Assembly (NCBI GenBank): GCA_949752745.1
Contig: OX457024.1
Coordinates: 55,306,510-55,370,509 of the forward strand
From: Protula sp. h YS-2021
Taxonomy: Eukaryota > Annelida > Polychaeta > Sabellida > Serpulidae
Direction of reading: 5' to 3'
DNA: 64,000 nt
Shown: one piece after another, positions 9,545 through 19,266 of the stretch
Position numbering within the stretch: the first letter of the stretch is position 1
How the letters are laid out: every line of letters begins with the position of its first letter
Program-made: the position numbers and the translations under genes
The notes under the pieces: model-generated
The model's database searches: none
Told to the model about the DNA's origin: nothing
What the model saw: only the letters and a program-made list of their open reading frames with translations

Positions 9545-10072
9545 TCAGGAAACTGTCTTTGTTGACGCTGTTTCATTTCTTTTGTAATGTCATCACGAGT
9601 GGTCTTTTTACTAAACGTAGTTTTTGGGATTTAAGCATCTACAATTTCCTGGATAAACGGACGCCAACCATGTGGTAGTTCTCCTCGTTCTTTTCTTCTT
9701 GTAGCAACCAATGCTTCTTTCATCAAATCAACAATGTTGGAATTTGTAATGACATCGCCCGTTTTCAACACAAGTTCATTTTTCTCTGTCCATTTTACAC
9801 CATGTTTCTTCAGTTCTGGTAAAAGTTGTATTACTTTTCCATGACAGATAGGTTGAAAATGACTTAAAAATAACTTTTCTGGTTTTTCAGACGATGTAAC
9901 AGGCTTTTGCCTAGATTGACTTGTCTGTAAATGACGGTCAAGAAGTTGAGACCTTTCCATGCGTTCGTTTCCCACGTAAAAGTGCATTTACTTTTGTTTT
10001 AACGCCATTTTTCTTTTCTAATCACATTTTGTATTCATATTCAGCAATGAGAATTATTTTCATTGTATGTTT
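9545..10072 (-). pseudogene. Conserved Polinton protein of unknown function, copy A
   Basis: This lines up with element B 34,896-35,417. Shared blocks include AEYEYKM near the N-terminus, a basic KTKVNALLRGKR segment, and a C-terminal globular block with FQPICHGKVIQLLPELKK, WTEKNELVLKTGDVI and HGWRPFIQEIVDA. In A the equivalent start reads TTG and a stop follows EYKM, so the first third is broken. Between a basic core-like protein and the Cys-rich gene, a virion or core role is possible. I do not recognise a domain. Confidence 0.6.
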
Positions 10073-10079
10073 CAATTTA

Positions 10080-10400
10080 ACAGCAGTTGGGCTAACAAGG
10101 GCAATGCAAATTTAGCAATAGCTCCAATGAATCCTCCTTTCTGATTAATCAACTTTTCTTCGAAGTGATATCTTCTTATCTGTCAGAGTACGTGGAGTGT
10201 GCGTTCACGCTTGAATTCCTTAAACCTTTTTGAGCTTAAGGGTAAATGTCCTCGCAATATATTCAAACAAATTTCAAACAAGCTCGTTAATTCCTCCTTA
10301 GTAGCTTCTTGTAGCAAGCATTTACGTCGTTTAGGCCCACTGCGTGCAAGCAAGTGAAGAAACGGTTGACTGCGAATGGTTAAATGAGTTTTTTCTTGTT
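10080..10400 (-). pseudogene. Basic core-like protein with hydrophobic C-terminus, copy A
   Basis: The segment begins around PFLHLLARSGPKRRKCLLQ and contains SLFEICLNILRGHLPLSSKR. A frameshift at about 10,190 separates it from a tail with LINQKGGFIGAIAKFALPLL. In element B the homologous stretch (34,600-34,899) is separated from the ATPase by a stop codon, so two genes are likely. In A about 20 bp is missing at the junction and the two frames run together. The composition (Arg/Lys-rich, then a Gly/Ala/Leu helix) resembles small viral core or membrane-active peptides. Function unknown. Confidence 0.5.
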
Positions 10401-11016
10401 CATACACTGCTTTATCAATATATACATAATGTTTATCTTTTGATAAAATGCCTGTACGAATACGCAGTTGATCCTTTGTCTTTGGTTTTAAATCAATGAA
10501 TAAATAACCATGTGGTTTGCTAGTAGCATCTTGATTGGCTTCTATGAGAAACTGAGATCTTCCAGGATACATTTGTAGCGCTAATGTACTAATTTGTTGA
10601 CTGTCTCTAGGATTTTTAAGCAGAATGATATAATGTGTATTCAAACTAATATTTCGCATCTCTTTACCATGATGAAATAAATTATGGACAATAAAAATGA
10701 TGCTTAGATTTTGATGACTGCTGCCAACAGTAAAGAGACATGTCATACGCTCATCATTATGACATTTAGTCATTTAGCCATCAATGATGAGTAAGTTTGG
10801 TTTCTTAGGGTTAAAGCACTCTTCAATGTCATCTGGAATGCCTTGGTAAAATTCCACATTTTTCATTCCTTTGTATAAAGGCTGTTCTGCTGCATAGAGC
10901 CATAAAATGGTATTTGGAGAGGGTTTAATTAACTTTTGTTCTAGAATTTCCTTCACCAGAGACGTTTTACCACTGCCTGTAGGTCCAGAGACCAAACATG
11001 TAAATGGATGTTTCAT
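10390..11016 (-). pseudogene. FtsK/HerA-type DNA packaging ATPase, copy A
   Basis: Walker A is intact as GPTGSGKTS, preceded by FTCLVS. Walker B is LLIIDG, immediately followed by a TAA stop at the 10,774 boundary. Element B reads LLIIDD at the same place. After the stop come SHQNLSIIFIVHNLFHHG and a sensor-like NTHYIILLKN, then FIDLKPKTKDQLRIR. This is the A32/FtsK-like packaging ATPase of Polintons and other dsDNA viruses with jelly-roll capsids. The start ATG is at 11,016. One stop codon separates the two halves. Confidence 0.85.
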
Positions 11017-11059
11017 TTGTGAATGTCTGTTTCTTTCACCCAACTGTTAAACTTGTCAA

Positions 11060-11285
11060 CCTAACCACTTTACAAATAATTCTTTAACACCTCGTCTTTT
11101 ACGTGTTTTCAAAACTTTTTCAATTTTATATATAGATTCAATATCTTTGGTCACTTTCTGCAGTTCTTCCTCATAGAAATATCCATCAATATTTTCATCC
11201 AAAAAGTCTTTTACACGATACAAATGTATTCTTTGCTTCTTACAACGATGTGTGAAGACTTCTTGCGTCCACTTGGTGTGAGAAT
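11060..11285 (-). pseudogene. Integrase C-terminal remnant with chromodomain
   Basis: The minus-strand translation reads YRVKDFLDENIDGYFYEEEL, then IEKVLKTRKRRGVKELFVKW. This is the C-terminal beta domain and chromodomain of the Polinton retroviral-type integrase (compare 33,740-33,925 in B). A stop follows LFVKWLG. All upstream integrase sequence, including the D,D-E core, is missing. It is replaced at about 11,288 by an inverted PolB N-terminus. Confidence 0.75.
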
Positions 11286-11289
11286 CCCG

Positions 11290-12450
11290 TTAGGGAATGA
11301 TAAACGTTGTGCTCCATGCTTGCAACACACTTCACGATGCTTGTCTAAAAGATCTTGTCGAATGAACCCGTTAAGACAGTTGAAACAATAAAATACTGCA
11401 GCCTTACGCTTTGATCGATAAGCCATAAGTCTGCTGAAATTCTTGATGAGGCAGTAATGCCTTTTCTTGTCATTGCTAATCAAAAGTAAGTTGATTTCTC
11501 TTGCACTGGTGTTTCGACTCAGTTGTATCGGAACAACTACATCATGTTCATATCCAAACACATTCATAGACACATCGTTCTCCTTTTCAAACTTTGGAAT
11601 GGTCGTAATTGGTGTTGGAAATGTCATGCTTTCCACTTTTAATTCCTTCTCAAAAGGTGTGTATTGATTCACGCGCTGCGGGTTTTTTGTTTGTTGAAGG
11701 GTGAAGATGAGCCAATACAGACCATAAGAAACATTTGTTGTCTTTCTTCGGCAGTTTGATAAAACTACTCGCTTCCAGAGGCATTAACGTAGCTGTATGT
11801 ACTTCAGTGTACAGTATGTTATCCAACACCCAGCCAGAGCCTTGTCGCTCATGTTCATCAAATTTGGTAAACAATTCTTTATAGGCTTCTGGCAAGTCCT
11901 TCTCAATAGCCGATGGATTGTATGCTGCATATGTTGGACTGCTGATAAAGGCATTATCCACTTGTTCTATCATAACACCTTCAGCATTTGGTGTCATTTT
12001 CTTGAAGCCTGCATGCACGACAATATATCATTTCATTCCACGGTTTAACGTTTCTAGCAAATGTGCCTTGATCCGGTTCTCTTGTTGTCGAATTTCAAGT
12101 AGCAAATCCGATCCATCCTCAGGCTCAAACCGTTTTTCCTGTGCATTTTCACCAAGACTAACTCTTCTGCCTCTCCCTACTTGTACTGTCTTTTGTTCTC
12201 CCATCTTCACACATGCATGTGCCTCAAACTCATCCATAGATGGAAATATTTTAATTCATTCATAGCAGAGGAACGGATCCGGTCTGTCAATGCCATCTTG
12301 TACCGTCTTTCGTCTCTTGGCTTCAATCTTCTCATCAAGCTCTTCACGAGCACGTTTCAACTTAGCTGGTTTGAATGTATGTGCCACGAACAATTCCAGA
12401 GTTGGAAATGTCACATTGCAATCATGACAGAAGACTGAATTTGCTGCCAT
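11290..12450 (-). pseudogene. Duplicated PolB N-terminus (truncated)
   Basis: This matches PolB copy A from the first Met through SFPN, then leaves PolB for integrase sequence. It has the C2H2-like CHDCNVTF finger, the LETLNRGMK junction and AYNPSAIEKDLPEAY. Stops or shifts occur near 12,027, 11,690 and 12,240. No exonuclease or polymerase motif is included, so it cannot encode a polymerase. Confidence 0.85.
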
Positions 12451-12469
12451 CGTAGCTGTCGCGTCAACT

Positions 12470-12890
12470 TCTAGAACTGATATGGGTGAAATACACGTCT
12501 CACTCTTCCTTTTATGCTACTTAGACGCAATCAAAATATGGTGTGTAACTTGTCAAACTTGTCAAACTTGTTAAAATTGCTGACTCAGCAGAATTTTTCT
12601 CTCCTTGATGTGGATGAAATGCATGTCTCACTCATCCTTTTATGCTGCTTAGACGTAATCAAAATATGGTGTGTAACTTGCCAAACTTGTTAAAATTGCT
12701 GACTGAGCAGAATTTATCGCTGTTTGATATGGATGAAATGCATGTATTGCTCATACATTTATACCACTTAGATATAATCAAAATATGGTGTGTAACTTGT
12801 TTAAATTGTTAAAATTGCCAAACTTGCTGACTCAGTAGAATTTATCACTGTTTGATATGAATGTCTCACTCATTCTTTTACTGTCTACAG
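12470..12890 (-). promoter_or_regulatory. Mirror copy of the triplicated T-MARE promoter
   Basis: TGCTGACTCAGCA is perfect at 12,578-12,590. One-mismatch versions occur at 12,697-12,709 and 12,825-12,837, each near a ctttta TATA-like element on the minus strand. It faces the truncated PolB frame. Confidence 0.6.
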
Positions 12891-13109
12891 CTGCACAGCA
12901 GAGACATCTGGCGGTGAAGCTTGACTATGGTATTCATCCGCCAAATGGTATTCATCCGCCAACTAACACTTTTTACGTCGCATCATTCACTAGAACTGAA
13001 AAAGCCTGAACTGTAATAAAATGTATTCTCAAACATCACACACTCATACACAGACAGGTTTTGCTTCATTTCGTAATATAGGATGGCCCTTACAAGGGCC
13101 GAAAGTTTT

Positions 13110-13427
13110 TTAGTACATCAGCAAGTCGGATTCCTGCAGCGGTACTTGTACTTGTAGTACTCCTGCAAACGGTCTAGGTCCAGGCAACGTCGCCGCAAAC
13201 CTGTACCAAAGCAGACCACCGCAGGTTTTAGAGCAGAACCACTGTGGTGCATTGTGGTACACCGAGCAGTTGAGTGACTGTCCATCATATTCCAGCCACA
13301 CGCAGCACTTGTAACACTTCACTTCACGGCCGTCTCGCATCACTTTCTTACTTGCCACTTTGGAAAATTTGGTTCGCAAACCAAATTTCTCATCAATTGC
13401 TGGAGTTTCCTGAGGTGTGTTGTCCAT
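13110..13427 (-). CDS. TIR-proximal small zinc protein, right copy (intact)
   Basis: An open frame of 105 codons from MDNTPQETPAIDEK to the TAG-free end LLMY. Cys pairs CYKCC and KTCGG, with a His/Asn/Pro stretch YHNAPQ between them, suggest a treble-clef or MYM-like zinc fold. Basic residues (KKVMRDGREVK) precede the first pair. It is the same gene as 115-432 but without the stop. The terminal location in every copy here suggests a role tied to the element ends, for example terminal protein or transcription factor. That is inference only. Confidence 0.6.
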   Translation of the reverse strand: MDNTPQETPAIDEKFGLRTKFSKVASKKVMRDGREVKCYKCCVWLEYDGQSLNCSVYHNAPQWFCSKTCGGLLWYRFAATLPGPRPFAGVLQVQVPLQESDLLMY

Positions 13428-13499
13428 GATGTGTCTGTCATTGCTGAGCCTCGAGACGCAGCACTTATATATGATTTTTATGCTGATTCGGCTAAATCT

Positions 13500-13822
13500 T
13501 GCTCTCCTAGGGGGGGGGGGGTCGGTACATAGTATGTCCTGGGCGGAGGTACTCACTTTATCATCATGGAGTCTGTCCTAGGCCTTACCCGTCTGCCGCC
13601 TAGGGGGCGGGGGGTCGGTACATAGTATGTCCTGTTGGGAGGTCCTCATTTTATCACCATATCTATGACGCCATAATGGGTTTCACGCATAGTATATCCT
13701 AAGTTTAGCCCGTCTGCCGCCTAAAGGGGGCTCATCACTTTGTCACCATGGTTACGCCGGCTATGACGTCATTATGACGTCACTTCTTGTTGTGGAACCC
13801 CTCTTTAACAACTACTTGAAAG
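13500..13822. repeat. Right terminal repeat of element A
   Basis: It holds poly-G runs joined to ggtcggtacatagtatgtcc and two perfect CRE palindromes TGACGTCA (13,764-13,771 and 13,775-13,782). It is colinear with 56,850-57,226, the right end of element D, down to gtcacttcNtgt and a final caactact. A and D therefore share a terminus family even though their interiors differ. Confidence 0.8.
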
Positions 13823-13926
13823 AAATTTACATCCAGATTAGATTTTTTTGTAATTCTAAAGTATAACTGTTTGTCATCATAGACATTTTTCTAGATATAA
13901 GACGATCTTTCTGCATAAGACCCCCC

Positions 13927-14056
13927 GATGAGCGACTGGTCTGAGCCTGAAAGCGACTGGTCTGAGCCTGAACCTGTATAGATGGTCTGATCCTGAACAT
14001 GTATAGATGGTCTGAGCATGAACCTGTATAGATGGTCTGAGCATGAACCTGTATAG
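13927..14056. repeat. 26-bp minisatellite
   Basis: Five to six copies of a ggtctgagcatgaacctgtata-type unit lie in tandem, just outside the left subrepeat TIR of element C. No function is visible. Confidence 0.8.
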
Positions 14057-14430
14057 ATGGTCACTCTAGAAATGTCACGACACTGCTGGATAAAGACCCC
14101 TTGGGTGATAATAGGGTTTCAAGCAATTCTGAACATTTTTGTTTTTCTTACCCTTGGACCCCCTCGCTCCACAAGGCGGGAATTTCAGATTATTTCATAT
14201 TTACACGGTTCAAGCAAATCTGAACATTTTTGGGTTTTTACCCTTGGAACGTCCACCCACCCATCCGCTCTCCCCCCACCCTAGCAGGAATTTCAGGTAT
14301 CAAGCAATTCTAAACATTTTTTAACCCTTGGACACCCCCTCCCTCAAAGGCAGGAAATTGAGATTTATACATATTTACACGTTTCAAGCAATTCTGTTTA
14401 TCTTTTAAAGTGAAGTATGGATGTTATTTT
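14057..14430 (+). repeat. Left TIR of element C (about 85-bp subrepeats)
   Basis: Three to four degenerate units of ttcaagcaattctgaacat...cccttgga...ggcgggaattt make up the block. The whole, including the outer tctagaaatgtcacgaca and ggataaagacccc, is the reverse complement of 27,030-27,430. The same units reappear at 51,420-51,650 beside element B. Confidence 0.75.
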
Positions 14431-15375
14431 CATCTGCGTAGATTTATGTGACAAGACCTTTTGGACAAATATCGTGAAGTTTGTGGGAAGCATGGGGCAC
14501 AGCGATTATCATTTCCAGAGGATACAATCATTCAATTTAAGGTCATTGCTTTTTAAAACAAAAGGCGCTCTTTGTCATTTATACTGACTTCTATTGCTGT
14601 ACAGAGAAACAGGAGGGTGATCGTTACCAACATCATAAGGCTAAAAGTTTTGCCTATGTTGTCGTCAGCGAATGTGGGGAGCGTGATCCTGTGCTTTACC
14701 GTGGAGATGATGTTCACAAATTTCAAAAGAAAACGTTGGAGGAACGTGAAGACATTGTGAATCGAATGAGTCATCCAAAACCCATTGAAATGACCGCTGA
14801 GGATAAGAAACAATTTGCTCAAGCTACTCATTGCTACATTTCCGATGAGCGGATGGGAGTGGATCGTGTACGAGATCATGATCACATGAGTGCAAAATAC
14901 CGTATAACAGCCCATAGTGAATGCAGCGTACAGTTTCGCTTGAGACAGTATCAACAAGGAAAGTGGGATTCATTCATCATCCCTGGCCTATTCCACAACG
15001 AGGATATGCCAATCATCTTCTTATGGAGAGTATAGGAAAATTCAAAAAGTTGAGGCTGTCAGTCATTCTCAACAATGTTGAAAAGTACATTGCGATTACC
15101 ATGGGTAGTCTGAAATTCATCTACTCCTACCAATTCGTGGGAGCTTCCTTGCAAAAACTAATAGCCAACTCAGCGGCTGAAGGCAAATATAAGTTTCAGA
15201 ATATCATTGCTCATGTGCGCGACGATAAGCAGCAAGAGTTGCTTTTGAGACAAGGAGCATATCCCTATGTTGATGAACCATCCTAGTTTGCTGAAACCAA
15301 GCTTACACCACAAGAAGACTTTTACAGTCAATTGTCTAAAGACAGTCTAAGCAATGCCCATGACAAAGTCTGAGT
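14431..15375 (+). pseudogene. PolB remnant of element C
   Basis: It starts inside the gene at LDKYREVCGKHGAQRLSF. The Exo I region is degraded (FVIYTDFYC). It keeps HCYISDERMGVDRVRDHDH and an Exo II-like FIIPGLFHNE in shifted frames, then QKLIANSAAEGKYKFQ. It is truncated around FYSQLSKD. All polymerase motifs A-C are deleted. Sequence identity to A and B is visibly lower than between A and B, so C is a separate lineage. Confidence 0.8.
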
Positions 15376-15454
15376 TGAAGTCACTACCACTGCAAGAGCT
15401 TCAAGGGCGGCCACTGTTTCAAAAGATGAAAAAAATGAGTGTTCGCTTACAGCT

Positions 15455-15790
15455 ACCATGTCACCGTGTAAAAAGCGAAAAATAGTTTTAACGCAGAGCC
15501 TAAAGTCAAGCGAGAACCTAAGCGTAAAGTTACTACTACAATACGAGTGAGTGTAGATGATTTACCGGTTATGATACCCATTAATAGAGAAAAATATATT
15601 AAACTGTGTGAAATATCCATAACAAGTGATGGTAAACATTCGTGAATATATCACGTATCATGCATCTGGGAGGTTAAATCCTACCGAGAAGGGAATTTAG
15701 TTGACAGTGAAAGAATGGCAAATGCTGAAAAACTGAAAAAGAAAATTACGTCAGTGGATCACGTGCTTCAGCAGACTGATGCGTATTACT
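15455..15790 (+). pseudogene. PC4-like gene remnant, element C
   Basis: The basic linker SPCKKRK and then VDDLPVMIPINREKYIKL lead into NIREYITYHASGRLNPTEKG, with frameshifts and a stop just after the KxGI turn. The helix LTVKEWQMLKN follows. It is nearer to the element D copy (55,054-55,506) than to A or B, sharing the SPCKKRK and VDDLPVMIPIN blocks. Broken. Confidence 0.7.
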
Positions 15791-15869
15791 GCTGTGAACT
15801 CAAACGATCTGTTCCTGTTCAACTTTCATTATCCTATCTCCTGAAGGTCAAGCTGTGATGAAGGATTAA

Positions 15870-16290
15870 TTTGAATCCTTACCAATTCCAGGATTTCAGC
15901 TACAAGTCTCAGAAGACCTAAAAGTGAGAGTTGCTGAACGTGACGATGAACGCTGTATACAGTTTCAACAGTTTGATGAGCTTGCCGGACGCTATGATGT
16001 TATCACTCTCAATGCAGAACATTGAAGCCAAGTTTTTAATGCTTAGCAAGAACTTGAAACTTAACTTTGAATCAAATGGACATGTGTAATTGATTGTACG
16101 CCTAATATATGAACTATGATAAAGACTATGAAGGTTTAAATGAATTGACACTATGTTATGGGAAAATAATTGGGTTGGATCAATGTTACGTCAGTTTTCA
16201 TAGCATATATAAACGGGGGAATAACATTTATGATACTTACATCAATTTAAATTGGTGTGAGTTAACTTATATGTTACATGTATTAGCATA
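15870..16290 (+). pseudogene. Accessory PC4-like segments, element C
   Basis: IPGFQLQVSEDLKVRVAER and then QFDELAGRYDVITLNAEH match accessory ORF 3 of A. A second block near 16,190 (VSFHSIYKRG, TYINLNW) matches its C-terminal segment. Several stops lie between them. Both segments are retained even in this decayed copy. Confidence 0.6.
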
Positions 16291-16448
16291 ATATGCGTTT
16301 TAAATATTTCTTTTCATTCTTAGTATTTGTATTTTTTTATGATTTGCTATGTTAAATGAAAAAACACATATGAGACTTTTCAACTTTGTATTATTTTTCT
16401 CTCTCAAACAATACTTGTTTATAATACAAAATAATATATGATATATAT

Positions 16449-16600
16449 ATGGTTTACGGGTGAGTTAGCAACTCACCAGGGACCCTTCTTACGAACGAAA
16501 AAGTGAAGGATGAATTAACACCTCGCCAGAGATTCCACATTTAAATGTAAAGGGGTTTACGAGTTAATTAACACCTCGTCAGTGACCCTCTAGTGACTCA
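16449..16600. repeat. Triplicated intergenic motif shared with element D
   Basis: Three degenerate copies of ggtttacg.gtgagttaacacctcNccagNgaccc occupy the AT-rich gap between convergent gene blocks. One inverted copy is at 54,633-54,685 in element D (gttcctggggggtggtgtta). The position between convergent 3' ends in both elements suggests a shared 3' or terminator region. Confidence 0.55.
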
Positions 16601-16674
16601 GTAGAATGATATGACATTACTAATCATTTAGATAAAAACACCACTTAGCTACAAATTTAAACATTAAGCAATTT

Positions 16675-17035
16675 TTAATAGAACAATGGTTTATAATGTC
16701 TATATACAAAGTCTTTTACCCCAAAGTCTTCATCACTTCTTTTTATTATATCTACAATGTCAAATATACTATGATCTCGACCTCTATGTAATATATAAGA
16801 CACACAATAAAAACCACAAGTATTCGTAATGAGTTGTTGTAATGGTGTGGAATTATATACATACTCATTATTTAAAAACATTTACAACCGATTATCTATA
16901 GGTGCAAGTCCATAAGAGACAAAATATTCCACAACTTTGTCAAAGTATACGGCAGCCCAATATTCACCAGGTTCATCATGATTGTCTGTGTTGATGATAC
17001 ATGCTCCTTGCTGTAATGTTAGCAGCATTTTTGGT
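16675..17035 (-). pseudogene. Protease remnant, element C
   Basis: The C-terminal half is open: NTCGFYCVSYILHRGRDHS keeps the nucleophile Cys. It ends KDFVYRHYKPLFY, identical to copy A. Upstream, EPGEYWAAVYFDK has Tyr at the catalytic His position of copies A and B. The N-terminus is lost near the LTR-like insertion at about 17,040. Confidence 0.75.
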
Positions 17036-17065
17036 TCGATTTGGATACGTAATTATCAGAATCGT

Positions 17066-18084
17066 TGTTGTGGGACTAATTGTAAAGTTTTGGTGACTTC
17101 GTAGTCATACCGCTCCTATATGTAACTGTTAAGGCTTTCGGTATGTTTGAATACCATTTTTAATTTTTGTTCAAATTTGTGGATAAACGTGTGAATTTGG
17201 CTTTTTGTGAAGAATTTTGCATCATAGTTCCTTGCTATGCATTGTACTTTTAATACGCATTGATATTGTAAAGCATTAGTTTTTAAATCTTAAGATTTGT
17301 CAAATTGTAGTAGCTTTTCAGTAAAAGGGAGCGAAATTAAATAAGGCCCGAAATTTTCTGTGACGTGGTTCAGTGTATCCAATAGAATTGTTGAGTGTAA
17401 TTCTCTTCCCGAATGTAAATATTTACCTTTACGACAGGGGACTGCAAATACCCAACAACGGCATGAAAACAAACGAAATGTAAACAAAGAAAAGCTGTGT
17501 TGTGATTGGGCAATAATTTTGGAGGGAAACGTTTTTATTGGCAAACTTTCGGCACTCTCACGGGAATATATAAGGCGGGCAGCTCCGAGGTTCGAGGCAC
17601 TCAGTTTTCACAAATTCTAGAAGGCAGAAGGAGACCAGTTTGGATACAAAATTGGCGGGAAAAGTGAAATAGCGTTCCAGTAAAAGGTATTTATAGCAAG
17701 ACTGTTCGTTGTGTGAAAACTAGATCGTATTGAGTAAATTGAAATCACATACCGGATAGAACCTAGCGAAATTGGCAAAAGGGTGATAAAGTGAAAATAA
17801 CTTTATGTTGGAATAAATATTAAAAACACTCAGCTGCTAAGAAAGGAATAATTGCATATTGTGGATGTTGTGAATTGTATCGACAATAAAACAGAGAGAA
17901 TTAATATCCGGATATTTATTTGACTTGCACAACCAAAATATAAAAAACAGAATTAGTACGATAACTTTGAGTAAAATAGAGAACAGCATTGAAGAAATTA
18001 AAATACTAACACTCCGTGATAAAAGTCATTGACACCTTAAGCGATAACCCGCTGCTAGACTTTGACATCAGTACTACGATAACA
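17066..18084 (+). mobile_element. Probable solo LTR
   Basis: About 1.0 kb separates protease and MCP remnants that abut in A and B. It begins TGTTGTGGG and ends CGATAACAATAACA (TG...CA with short inverted termini). It has a TATA box (ggaatatataagg, about 17,565) and a + strand AATAAA (about 17,886), in LTR order. No coding region is seen. I could not see a clean target duplication, so the exact ends are approximate. Confidence 0.5.
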
Positions 18085-18840
18085 ATAACACTTATTTCAA
18101 TGACGTTGTCAAATTCAGCCTAGACTATGATATTGACTTGTTTTGCAAAGAATTGGCAAAATTCATCCCTAGCCGCAGATTTCCATGTTTGATAAGGGCA
18201 TAATGGTCATCACCATCATAACCAGGTGCTAAGTCGAAAGAAAATAAAGCATAACATCTAGGCCAATCTTCCCGTGTTATCATGTAGCTTTTCCCACCAT
18301 TCAATTTATGAAAAGATTTGTAAAGGGTTTCAAAAAAATCATTAAGGCATTGTCCTTGAAACAATGTTCAGCTTGAGAGGTTTGGATAGGACTGGTTCAC
18401 CATCACTGCAAAGCCGCATGTAGTTTACATCAAAGTGTTCAAAATTGTTTTGATAATTGATCTAAAAACATGTTATCTTTTACAAAAGATTTAAATCGCG
18501 GGAATGGCTAATATTTTACATTCTTTTCTGGTAATAGAAAACTTGGCAGGAGTTTCATTAAGGCATCTGCATCTCTCACTTCTACCTTTAAAGTATCAAT
18601 TACAGCAATTAATAAATATTCATCTTTTTTGCCTTTGCAAACGCAATTTTACACTCATGCCATTGGGAAGATAACGATCATGTTCAAACAGATCTACTCT
18701 TAAGGCAACTATAAGCATAAACTCACAGCTTAGACGCGTATGCAAATAGACCATAAACCATTAAACAAGTCATTGATGGATGTTACATTATCATCTACAC
18801 CACACAGTGTACCATCTTTCTTGACAATAGTACATATATA
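18085..18840 (-). pseudogene. Major capsid protein remnant, element C
   Basis: C-terminal frames (ITREDWPRCYALFSFDLAPG, HGNLRLGMNFA) and N-terminal frames (DDN and the NDLFNGL region near 18,770) survive. Internal deletions and stops remove much of the middle. The 5' part joins an unrelated frame at about 18,840 instead of continuing into the capsid N-terminus. Confidence 0.7.
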
Positions 18841-18849
18841 TTCACTTCA

Positions 18850-19145
18850 ACTCGTCCATTATTAAACGTGACAAGCTCTGATATATCCGTTGACATCGAA
18901 GCATTATCGTCACAATGTAAAATAATTCTAGCAGCTACTATTAGTACGAGATCAGCTGCCCAAATTGTACTGGCGTTGATAAATCCTGAATCAATATTAT
19001 AGGTATTCTCTGGTAAATTCAGTTTTTCACATTCACTCAGAAAAGATTGGATGAAACTATTTCTTGGAATGGTCCTTCCAGCAGCTTCCCAGTGCTTATG
19101 CGTATTCGGATTGAAAATAAAGAAGCTTTGAAAACACAAAGTCAA
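18850..19145 (-). other. Unidentified ORF joined to MCP remnant
   Basis: An open frame of about 100 codons reads FIFNPNTHKHWEAAGRTIPR, then an acidic/hydrophobic region with STIWAADLVLIVAARIIL. It replaces the capsid N-terminus at this position and has no counterpart in A or B. I do not recognise it. It may be an element-specific gene or captured sequence. It has no clear start codon context and could be non-coding. Confidence 0.3.
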
Positions 19146-19266
19146 TATAGTTCACTTTGAAAAAATCACTCAAAGTTTCTGTACGTCTGTTGAGATGTTG
19201 ACATGTTTCACTTTTCTTTGTCTATAAGAGAATCTGTCAAATAATCCACCACGCGAACGTACACCT

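Larger units (their letters stand above)
11290..13527 (-). repeat. Right arm of long inverted repeat of element A
   Basis: This is the reverse-complement copy of 1-2,281. It includes the PolB N-terminal third, the triplicated promoter, the small zinc protein and the poly-G terminus. The inner boundary is sharp and falls inside two different genes (PolB and integrase), so the arm was created by a rearrangement rather than inherited as an ordinary TIR. Confidence 0.9.
1..13822. mobile_element. Element A: Polinton/adintovirus-like, rearranged
   Basis: A two-block Polinton layout is visible. PolB, PC4-like and accessory genes lie on +. Protease, MCP, pX-like, penton, Cys-rich, unknown, basic, ATPase and integrase tail lie on -. 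The blocks converge near 6,100-6,390. The ends are inverted copies of each other, and the left end runs out of the window. Several genes carry stops or frameshifts and the integrase catalytic core is absent, so this copy is not autonomous. The right limit near 13,822 is set by where similarity to the end of element D (56,850-57,226) stops. The family assignment rests on PolB motifs, a Walker A ATPase, an adenain-like protease and capsid-type proteins found together. Confidence 0.9.
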
